From: Micromonospora avicenniae
GTDB taxonomy: Bacteria > Actinomycetota > Actinomycetes > Mycobacteriales > Micromonosporaceae
NCBI RefSeq assembly: GCF_900156065.1
Contig: NZ_FTNF01000009.1
Location: forward strand, 186,001 to 250,000
DNA: 64,000 nt
Direction: 5' to 3'
Shown here: positions 34,611 to 42,500 of the stretch, one piece after another
Numbering within the stretch: position 1 is the stretch's first letter
Layout of the letters: each line of letters begins with the position of its first letter
Position numbers and translations under genes: made by a program
Notes under the pieces: generated by a model
Databases searched by the model: none
What the model was told of the DNA's origin: nothing
What the model saw: only the letters and a program-made list of their open reading frames with translations

Positions 34611-35494
34611 GCCGGCACCTCCCAGTCGGTGCGGGCGACGGTCGTCTCGCCATCGGCGAGGTAGGCGAGGATCACGTCCTCCAGCGTCACGTCGTGCACC
34701 GTCCACTCCGGATCGACGACGCCGTCGATCCGGGCCAGCAGGGTGGACTGACGTTCCGTGTGCCGTGCCCGTACCACTGTGCCGACCCCGGCGATCGTCT
34801 CACCGACGTGCCGCGGCCCCACCAGCTGCCGGTGCGCGTCGACCAGGTCGTCGACCGCGCCGGCGAGCCGGACCCGGGAGGAGTGCAGGACGACCAGGTG
34901 GTCGCAGGTGCGTTCCAGGTCGGCGAGCAGGTGGGAGGAGAGCAGCACCGTCGTTCCGGAGTCGGTGACGCTGCCCATCAGCGACTGGAGGAACTCGCGG
35001 CGGGCGAGTGGGTCGAGGCTGGCGACCGGTTCGTCCAGCAGCAGCAGCCGGGGCCGCTTGGCCAGGGCGAGTGCGAGCGCGACCTGAGCGCGTTGGCCGC
35101 CGGAGAGCCTGCCGACCGGCAGCTTCGGCGGGATGCCGAGCTGGGCGAGCCGTTCCCGGGCCAACGCGGCGTCCCAGCGCACGTTCATCCGGCCGCCGAG
35201 TTGCACCAGCTCCGCCGCGGTGAAGTCGCGGTAGAGCGGGGTGTCCTGTGCGACGAAGCCGATGTCGGGCAGGGTGGCGGGGTTGTCGTACGGCGAACGA
35301 CCGAAGATCCGCACCTCACCCGCGTCGGGCTGGAGCAGGCCGACGGCGAGGTGCAGGAGAGTGCTCTTGCCGGCGCCGTTCGGGCCGACGAGGCCGACGA
35401 TCCGACCGGCCGGCAGGCGGAACGAGCAGTCCTGCAACGCCCACCGTCTTCCGTACCGTTTGCCGAGCTGCTCGGTCTCCAGCGCGATGTCCAT
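34607..35494 (-). CDS. ABC transporter ATP-binding protein
   Basis: 295 aa. Walker A G-P-N-G-A-G-K-S-T, Q-loop F-V-A-Q-D-T-P-L, signature L-S-G-G-Q-R-A-Q, Walker B L-L-L-L-D-E-P, and switch histidine S-S-H. The roughly 75 residues after the core are a YtrB-like tail. It pairs with the permease downstream (ATGA overlap) and lies 12 bp from the GntR gene. It energises the exporter whose substrate is unknown. Confidence 0.93.
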   Translation of the reverse strand: MDIALETEQLGKRYGRRWALQDCSFRLPAGRIVGLVGPNGAGKSTLLHLAVGLLQPDAGEVRIFGRSPYDNPATLPDIGFVAQDTPLYRDFTAAELVQLGGRMNVRWDAALARERLAQLGIPPKLPVGRLSGGQRAQVALALALAKRPRLLLLDEPVASLDPLARREFLQSLMGSVTDSGTTVLLSSHLLADLERTCDHLVVLHSSRVRLAGAVDDLVDAHRQLVGPRHVGETIAGVGTVVRARHTERQSTLLARIDGVVDPEWTVHDVTLEDVILAYLADGETTVARTDWEVPA

Positions 35495-35506
35495 CTGCTC
35501 TCCCTT

Positions 35507-35926
35507 TCAGCCGGCTGAGGCGGCGGGTTGCGTGCGGGCCGCCTCAGCGGCGAGCGTGGCCCGCAGAGTGGTCTCGACCAGGGCGATGACGTCCTCGGGG
35601 GTGAGGCCCGCGGTGCGGGCGCGGCGGAGCCAGGCCACCAGGTCTTCGCGCAGCTCGGCCTGGTCGGCGAGGGGCGGCCCGCCGAGCGTGCGGCGGACGA
35701 AGGTGCCGACGCCGGGACGTCCCTCGACGAGACCCTCGATCTCCAGCTCGCGGTACGCCTTCAGCACCGTGTTGGGGTTGATCGCAAGCGACTGAGCCAC
35801 GTCACGCACCTTGGGCAGCTGGTCGCCGGGCACCAGCAATCCCACGCGCAGGGCCTGCTTCACCTGTTGGATCAGCTGCACGTACGTGTTCACCTTGGAC
35901 CGGGCGTCCAGTACGAACTCGATCAC
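35507..35926 (-). CDS. GntR-family repressor, YtrA subfamily
   Basis: 139 aa. The N-terminal winged helix (about 10-75) has Y-V-Q-L-I-Q-Q-V-K, G-D-Q-L-P-K-V-R-D-V-A-Q and N-P-N-T-V-L-K-A-Y-R-E-L-E. A short helical tail replaces the usual effector domain, which is the YtrA pattern. GTG 35926 follows GAGGG. A perfect palindrome containing a -10-like TATAGT lies 12 bp upstream, so it very likely represses its own operon, including the ABC transporter genes. Confidence 0.92.
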   Translation of the reverse strand: MIEFVLDARSKVNTYVQLIQQVKQALRVGLLVPGDQLPKVRDVAQSLAINPNTVLKAYRELEIEGLVEGRPGVGTFVRRTLGGPPLADQAELREDLVAWLRRARTAGLTPEDVIALVETTLRATLAAEAARTQPAASAG

Positions 35927-35937
35927 CTGAGCCCTCT

Positions 35938-35965
35938 CTATAGTCCTACGACACTAGGACTATAG
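35938..35965 (-). promoter_or_regulatory. operator/promoter of the YtrA-type operon
   Basis: Eleven-base arms CTATAGTCCTA and TAGGACTATAG separated by CGACAC. On the minus strand the upstream arm supplies TATAGT as a -10 box, so a repressor bound here would cover it. The A/T content is strikingly higher than around it. Confidence 0.75.
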
Positions 35966-36046
35966 GATGGAATGGGGTCTCGTGGGTGCCCCGTCCGCGA
36001 CACGCACGCCGCCGAGCAGCCGGATCAGTCGGTCGAAGGGCCGGTC

Positions 36047-36052
36047 TAGGCT
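36047..36052 (+). promoter_or_regulatory. -10 box of leaderless aldehyde dehydrogenase gene
   Basis: TAGGCT, six bases before GTG 36059, with no ribosome site. Confidence 0.55.
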
Positions 36053-36058
36053 TCGATC

Positions 36059-37498
36059 GTGGAGTCGAGAGCGTTCTACGTAGCCGGCCGCCCCGCTCAC
36101 GGCGAGGTTGAACTGACCGTCCTCCATCCGTACGACGGGCGGGTCGTGGGGCGTACCACCGTGGCCACGCCGGACCAGGTCGAAGCGGCCGTGTCGGCCG
36201 CGGCCGAAGTGGCGGCGGAGGCCGCGGCCCTCCCGGCGCACGTGCGCGCGGGCGCCCTCGACCACGTGTCGCGCCGGCTCAGCGAGCGCGCCGACGAGGT
36301 GGCCCGGCTCATCACCGCCGAGAACGGCAAACCGCTGAAGTGGGCCCGTGCGGAGGTGGCGCGCGCCGTCGCCACCTTCCGCTGGGCCGCCGAGGAGGCC
36401 CGGCGCTTCTCCGGCGAACTGCAACGCCTCGACACCGACCCGTCCGCCACGGGCCGGATCGCGCTCGTGCGCCGGGTGCCCCGCGGTCCCGTGCTGGGCA
36501 TCACGCCGTTCAACTTCCCGCTCAACCTGGTCGCGCACAAGGTCGCCCCGGCCGTCGCGGTCGGTGCGCCGATCGTGGTCAAGCCGGCGCCGGCCACCCC
36601 GCTCACCGCACTGCTCCTGGGCGAGCTGCTCGCCGAGACCGCCCTGCCGGCAGGGATGTTCTCGGTGCTGCCGCTGCCCAACGAGTGCGCCGCCGAGCTG
36701 GTCGCCGACCCGCGGTTGCCGGTCGTGTCGTTCACCGGCTCCGGACCGGTCGGCGCCGAAATCCGCCGCTCGGTGCCGGAGAAGCACGTGACCTTGGAGT
36801 TGGGCGGCAACGCCGCGGCCGTCATCTGCGCGGACTGGGCGGCCGACGAGGACCTGACCTTCGCCGCGCAGCGGATCGCCACGTTCTCGAACTACCAGGC
36901 CGGGCAGTCCTGCATCGCGGTTCAACGGGTCTACGTGCACGAATGGCTCTACGACGGTTTCCTGCCCCGGCTGCTCGCCGCCGTGCAGGAACTACGCACC
37001 GGAGATCCGAGCGACGAACGGACCGACGTCGGGCCGCTGATCTCCGCCGACGCGGCCCGCCGGGTCGAGGCGTGGGTCGACGAGGCGGTCGTGGCCGGCG
37101 CGACGATCGAGGTCGGCGGCCGCCGCGAGGACGCCACCTATCCGCCGACCGTGCTCTCCGGAGTGCCCGCCGACGCCAAGGTCAACGCAGCGGAGATCTT
37201 CGGGCCGGTGCTGGTGGTCACCCGCGTGCAGGACGACGAGGCCGCGTTCGCCGCGGTGAACGAATCGGCGTACGGGTTGCAGGCGGGCGTCTTCACCCAC
37301 GACGTACGTACCGCGTTCCTGGCCGCCCGGGTGCTGGAGGTGGGTGGGGTGATCGTCGGGGACGTGCCCTCGTACCGCGCCGACCAGATGCCGTACGGCG
37401 GGGTGAAGGGCAGCGGCGTGGGCCGCGAGGGGCTGCGCAGCGCCATGGAGGACTACACCGAGCCCCGCGTGCTCGTGCTCACCGGCGTGCGCCTCTAG
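36059..37498 (+). CDS. aldehyde dehydrogenase family protein
   Basis: 479 aa. Cofactor motif T-P-F-N-F-P-L-N-L-V-A-H-K and F-T-G-S-G-P-V-G. Glutamate in L-E-L-G-G-N-A-A, and catalytic cysteine in N-Y-Q-A-G-Q-S-C-I-A. This form of the active site is like succinate-semialdehyde, lactaldehyde or non-phosphorylating glyceraldehyde-3-phosphate dehydrogenases, and the exact substrate cannot be told. It is a single gene with a leaderless start. It ends 12 bp from the convergent SUKH-3 gene. Confidence 0.9.
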   Translation: MESRAFYVAGRPAHGEVELTVLHPYDGRVVGRTTVATPDQVEAAVSAAAEVAAEAAALPAHVRAGALDHVSRRLSERADEVARLITAENGKPLKWARAEVARAVATFRWAAEEARRFSGELQRLDTDPSATGRIALVRRVPRGPVLGITPFNFPLNLVAHKVAPAVAVGAPIVVKPAPATPLTALLLGELLAETALPAGMFSVLPLPNECAAELVADPRLPVVSFTGSGPVGAEIRRSVPEKHVTLELGGNAAAVICADWAADEDLTFAAQRIATFSNYQAGQSCIAVQRVYVHEWLYDGFLPRLLAAVQELRTGDPSDERTDVGPLISADAARRVEAWVDEAVVAGATIEVGGRREDATYPPTVLSGVPADAKVNAAEIFGPVLVVTRVQDDEAAFAAVNESAYGLQAGVFTHDVRTAFLAARVLEVGGVIVGDVPSYRADQMPYGGVKGSGVGREGLRSAMEDYTEPRVLVLTGVRL

Positions 37499-37510
37499 GC
37501 CGCCCGTCGC

Positions 37511-38743
37511 TCACCACGTGCCGTCGTCCCGGACGCGGGGCGCGTCCCGTCCGAGCAGCAACGTGGTCAGCGCGGCGTCGACGTCCGAGCCGAGGAACCA
37601 CTCGCCCGCCTGGTCCAGCGCGAAGACCCGGCCCTGCTCGTCGACGGCGAAGATGCTGTCCCCGTGCTCGGAGCCGAACGGGAACAGCCGGCTGCCGAGC
37701 ACGGCCGCGAAGTCGGCGAGGGTGTCGGCGCTGTGCGCACCGCGCAGCGGGTTGGTGGTGAACCGGCTCACCCACACCCGCTCGCCAGGACCCCGCCGCC
37801 GGCTGAGGATCGCCGGGAAGTCGGTCAACGCGCGTACGGCTGCCGGGAACGGAACGTGGCGGTGCCGCTGGCCCCGCACTTCGGAGGTCTCCCGGATCGC
37901 TCCGGCGCACAGCACCTCGTTGAGCGGGCCGTCCGCCCAGCCACCGTCCATGAGGGAATCCGCCACCTCCGGGGGAAACCGCTCGGGCCGGTGCGTGGGC
38001 TGGTGGTCGGGCCGCCACTCCTGCGTGTAGGCCAGCGTCGACCAGGGGAGGACGTTGAAGTGCACGAGGAAGTTCAGGCACGAGTCGCAGGGGCGCTCGG
38101 CGAGCCCACCGGCCGGGTCGCCCGGCTCACGCACGCGGAACACCTCGAAGCGGGCCGCGGCGAACAGCATCTCGGCGTCACCCATGCCCATCGGCGCGAT
38201 GCCCTCGGTGTCGCGGCGGTGGTCGTACTCGTGCAGCACGTCGGAGACCACGACCAGTTCGGCGTGCCGGTCGCCACCACGGCCGAGGTGACCGGCGGGT
38301 AGTTCGTCGAGGTAGCGGCGGACCAGCGGGTGATGCCGTAGCTCCACGTCCCCCTTGGCGCCCCGCGCCCGGAACAACCGGCCGTCGAGGGTCAGGTGGG
38401 CGACGGCGCCCGGGGTGGGCAGCCGGCGGATCTCCCGCAGGAGTTGGCCCGCCGGATCGACGGTACGCGGAGCCCTCGGGCCGGTCGGCCGGTTACGCCG
38501 GTAGAGCTCCTCGACCACGTTCGGCGGGACCCGCGGCCAGGTACTCACCTCGCCGGTCTCGCGGTCGACCACCGTCGTCGGCAGGTCGCCCGGGAGCGCC
38601 CGGGCGCCGGTGGACACAGTGGACGTGATGACGAACCCCAGGTCGAACTCGTCGACGGTCGGCACGCACTCGTAGCCGAGGCGTTGCGAGTCGCGGTTGG
38701 CCCACGCGGCGGCGAGTTGCTCGGCCTGATGACGGTCGATCAC
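37511..38743 (-). CDS. YwqJ-like deaminase / SUKH-3 domain fusion protein
   Basis: 410 aa. Residues about 1-85 resemble a small immunity-type (YrhB-like) domain. About 100-240 carry D-R-H-A-E and P-C-D-S-C, the H-A-E...C-x-x-C metal pattern of the deaminases found in polymorphic toxins. About 255-410 look like a SUKH-3 immunity domain (R-L-F-P-F-G-S-E-H-G-D-S-I-F-A-V-D-E-Q-G-R-V-F, then L-L-L-G). This order is known in actinobacteria as SUKH-3/YwqJ fusions, though its biological role is not settled. GTG 38743 has TAGTTT seven bases upstream (leaderless). It diverges from the toxin operon across 78 bp. Confidence 0.72.
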   Translation of the reverse strand: MIDRHQAEQLAAAWANRDSQRLGYECVPTVDEFDLGFVITSTVSTGARALPGDLPTTVVDRETGEVSTWPRVPPNVVEELYRRNRPTGPRAPRTVDPAGQLLREIRRLPTPGAVAHLTLDGRLFRARGAKGDVELRHHPLVRRYLDELPAGHLGRGGDRHAELVVVSDVLHEYDHRRDTEGIAPMGMGDAEMLFAAARFEVFRVREPGDPAGGLAERPCDSCLNFLVHFNVLPWSTLAYTQEWRPDHQPTHRPERFPPEVADSLMDGGWADGPLNEVLCAGAIRETSEVRGQRHRHVPFPAAVRALTDFPAILSRRRGPGERVWVSRFTTNPLRGAHSADTLADFAAVLGSRLFPFGSEHGDSIFAVDEQGRVFALDQAGEWFLGSDVDAALTTLLLGRDAPRVRDDGTW

Positions 38744-38750
38744 CCCACAA

Positions 38751-38756
38751 AAACTA
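38751..38756 (-). promoter_or_regulatory. -10 box of the SUKH-3 fusion gene
   Basis: TAGTTT on the minus strand, seven bases before GTG 38743. In the same gap TATGGT at 38786-38791 could serve the divergent toxin operon. Confidence 0.45.
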
Positions 38757-38821
38757 CCGGACCCCACAGGTTTCGTGGCGCCCGGTATGGTTCGGCCTAC
38801 ACACGGTGACGGGGAGGCGGC

Positions 38822-39235
38822 GTGGCGCAGGAGGCGGACCGGTCGGCGAATCACCCGCTACGGGTCAGATTCGACGAGGTCTACGGTCAATACCAGCGGC
38901 TCAGGTCCGGTTTGGACGAACTGCGCGACCGTCTCGCCGGCCTGCGCGTGACCGAACGTTCGGCCGACGGCAGGGTGACCGCCACGGTGGGAGCCCGAGG
39001 CGAGCTGATCGCCGTCGAGCTGACGTCCGCCATCTACGGGGAGCGGGACGCCGCCGCGCTGAGCCGGACGATCACCGAGACGGTTCGGCGGGCGACCACC
39101 CGCGCGGTCACCGCCACGCAGGAGCTGGTCGCCGACCACCTGCCCGCCGGCTCCGGTTCGATGGAGTTCCTGCGTACGGGTGACTTCGGCGCGCTGCTCG
39201 AGCGGGCCGACGCGGCACTGGGCGGCGGCAGGTGA
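38822..39235 (+). CDS. YbaB/EbfC family nucleoid-associated-like protein
   Basis: 137 aa. A helix-strand-helix core is preceded by an N-terminal helix; G-R-V-T-A-T-V-G-A-R-G-E-L-I-A-V-E-L is the YbaB strand region. In actinobacteria such genes often open type VII secretion or polymorphic-toxin operons, where their role is unknown. GGGGAGG precedes GTG 38822. GTGA overlap with the next gene. It is more divergent than the housekeeping YbaB near recR. Confidence 0.8.
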   Translation: MAQEADRSANHPLRVRFDEVYGQYQRLRSGLDELRDRLAGLRVTERSADGRVTATVGARGELIAVELTSAIYGERDAAALSRTITETVRRATTRAVTATQELVADHLPAGSGSMEFLRTGDFGALLERADAALGGGR

Positions 39236-39576
39236 CCGGCGCGGCCGACGACGGGCAGCTGTGGCTCGACGCCGCCCGGGCCCGACGCGGCGGCGCGGAC
39301 CTCGATGCCGCCGGTGCGGCGGTGACCGCCCGGCGGGTCGAGATCGGCGACGGGATCGTTTCGGCAAGCGCCCAGCAGCCCTGGGGCCGGGACGACATCG
39401 GAGCGGCCTTCGAGCGCAGCTACCGCGGCTGCGAGCAGGTCGTCCTGCGCGCGTGGGAGGGGGTCGGCAACCACCTCAGCGTGCTCGGCGCCGACGTGGT
39501 GCGCTCGGTCGGCGCCAACGTGGCCACGGACGGGGCCGCCGCGGAGCGCCTCTCCCGCGTCACCGGTCAGCGCTGA
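39232..39576 (+). CDS. WXG100-like type VII secretion target
   Basis: 114 aa, mostly helical, with P-W-G-R-D-D-I-G at the mid-turn in place of the strict W-x-G (helix-turn-helix hairpin expected). Ala/Gly-rich. It is translationally coupled to the YbaB-like gene and lies 15 bp before the large toxin gene, the usual position for an ESX-type partner or chaperone. Export by a type VII system is inferred; no secretion machinery is in the window. Confidence 0.65.
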   Translation: MTGAADDGQLWLDAARARRGGADLDAAGAAVTARRVEIGDGIVSASAQQPWGRDDIGAAFERSYRGCEQVVLRAWEGVGNHLSVLGADVVRSVGANVATDGAAAERLSRVTGQR

Positions 39577-39591
39577 CCGCGGGGCGTCCCG

Positions 39592-42500
39592 ATGACCCTG
39601 CTGCCGAGCCCGGTGCCGCACCCACTCGATTACGCGCCGTGGGACCTGCCCGGCTGGATCCACGAGGCCCTCGACTGGGTGGTGGGCGTCGAATGGCCGG
39701 AGGGGAACGAGCGCGCCGTCTGGGACCTCGCCGACCAGTGGTACGCGGTCGCCGGCGCGCTCGCCGCACCCCGGGCCGACGCGATCCAAGCCGCCGCCGA
39801 GGTGCAGAGCGGCTACGGCGCTGTCGGCGCGGTCCCCGAGGCATTCGAGGCGGCCTGGCGGCGGTTGGCCGAGGGCGACGAGGCGCCGCTGCCGGTCCTG
39901 CTCGTGGTCAGCAGCGACCTGGGCCGGATGGTCGAGGAGTGCGGCTGCGACATCGAGGCCGCGAAACTCGAAGTCTGGATCGAACTCGGCATCCTGGTCG
40001 TCGAGCTGCTGTCGCTGGCGGTCGCGGCCGTTCTCACCGCCGGTGCCGCCTCGCCTGCTGCGGGCGCGGCGATCGCCGCGAGCCGGGTGATCGTGCAGCA
40101 GATCTTCAAGCGACTCGCCGGTCAGCTCGCCCGCAAGTCGCTGCGGCACGGATTGAAGGAGGCCGGCGAGCGGGCCGCCCGGCAGGTCGCCGAGGGCGGC
40201 GTACGGGGACTGGCCCGGCGCTCGGCGCTCGGCGGACTCGCCGAGGCAGGCGAGGAGGCTGGGATCAGCCTCGCCACCCAGGCGTACCAGAATTCCACGG
40301 GCCGGCGCGACGGGCTGGACCTCACCGACCTCGGCGCCTCGGCGCTCGGCGGCCTCGCCGGGGGCGCCGCCGCACCGCTGGCCGGGCTGGGCCGACACGC
40401 GACCGGGCACGGGGCGCGCATCGGTGAGCAGTTCGCCCGGGAGATGGCCGGCGAGGTGATCGCGGAGAATGCCGCCGGCCTGGCCACCGGGGCGGGCCCG
40501 ACCTCTCTGGAGGACGCCGCACGGGCCGCGGTCTCCGGCGGCACGGGAGCGGCGACAGCGCGGGCGGACGCGGCGCTCCAGGCGCGACTCGACGGCCGGC
40601 TGGACGCGCTGGCCTCGATGGACCTGGGGTTACCACCCGACCCCGGGTTGCCGGGGCCGACCGAGCCGGTGCCTCCCACCGCACCCCGCCCGCCGACCGA
40701 CGAGGCGTCCGCACCCGTCACCCTGGCCGAGGCGGTCTCCACGGGCGTCGCCGTCCATCCGCCCACCGCATCGACCCCACCGGTGGAACCGGGTCCGCCG
40801 CAGTCCTTCGCCGTGGCCGCGCAGCCGTCGGTCCCGGGGACGAACGCCGGTATCCCGACGTCGAGCGCGCAACCCGTGCTGCCGGTGCAGCCGTCGACCG
40901 TGGTGGCGCAGCCGCCGGTCACAGCGACGTTGACCGACAGCCCGACGCTGAGCACGGCCGGAACGGCGTCCCCACCGATGACGGCCGGGCCGCCGTCCCT
41001 TTCGGGTTCTGCCGGCATAGCCACGGCGACGGCCGGATCGACCGCGACGGCCCCGCCGGCAACCTCCCCGATCGGTTCGGCCGCGGTCGCCACGGCTCCA
41101 GGGCCAACCGCCTCGATCTCGACCGGTTGGCCAGCCCAGCCGGCGACGCCCACCCCCGTGCTGCCGACGCCCACGCCGGCTGAGCCCGCGGCACCCGCAC
41201 CGCCGCCGGTAGCGTCGGCCCCGGCCACCCGCGTGCCCGAACCAGTCCCGGGGCACAGGTCGACCGTGCCGTCGGTGGACGGCGGGGGACCGCCGCCGCG
41301 CCGGCCGGCGGTGGGCGGATCATGGACGCCGGATCAGCCGCTGCCGCCGGACCCTCGGCCGCCGGCCGACGGTTCGCCGGGGCCGGTCGGCATGCAAGGG
41401 CCACGGCCGACGACTCCCGAGTGGTACGCGGCCGCCTGGGCCGCGGACCGGGACGCCTTCGAGTTGCGCCGCCACCGGGGCCACTTCGAACACCAGCGCC
41501 GTACCCACGAGGAGAATCGGCGCCGGGACCGGGCCGCGGAGCGGCGCCGTGACGCCGAGCGCACGTACGACGAGATCCGGTGGCTGATCAGCGAGGGCCG
41601 TGAGCTGGCGCAGGCCGGCCGGCACGCCACCGCCGAGCGGTACTTCGCGGAGGCCCGCGACCGGGAACGCTGGTACCACCAGCAGTGGGACCTCGCCGAG
41701 GAGATCCTCGCCGGCACGGTGGCATCGCCCAGGATCGGCGTCGACGAGGAGAACTTCCAGCGCATCAACGACGACGTCGGTGACCTCGCAACCGGCGCGG
41801 TCGAGACGTCCGATCGCTCGGCGCTCACCGGCGACCGCCAGCCACCGCCGATCGACAGGTCACGCCGCTACGGCCGGCCCGGCGGGTTGCGTCCGCCGTT
41901 GGCGCTGCATCAGACCGACGTCGAGCGACGGGTGCCCCGGCAGCCCGACGGGCGGGTGACACGCACCCCGGATCCGCGCCAGGGCGACTGGTTCCGGCTG
42001 CTGAATGACGGAGGCCCGGCTGCGGACCCGACGCGGGGGATCAACTGCGTCGACTGCACGCTCTCGCTCTTCGACACGTGGGTGCACGGCCGTCCACGGG
42101 TGTCCGCGCCCCGCACCTTCGACGCGTACGCCGAGGGAGACGTCAACCGGCCGCTGGACGGTGAACTGAACGGACCCCGTCGGGTCGAGCAGGTCACCGG
42201 TGGTCGGTTCCAGCGGCTCTGCGAGCCCGGCGACGACATGCCGCCGGCACAACGGCGGTACGCCATCGATCGCGGGTACCGCAACCTGCGCGACCAACTG
42301 GTGCTCGGCGGGCACGGCAGCTACGCATTCGTGATCAACACGTGGGAGGGCGGCGGCTCCCACATCTCGGTCGCCCTCAACCAGAACGGCACCGTGCTCT
42401 ACCTCGACCCGCAGACCGGGGGGATCGCCACCCGGCCGCTCTACCCGCACACCGGGACGCCCAACCGGTACAACTCGATAAACCTCGAGGTCCTGGTGCT

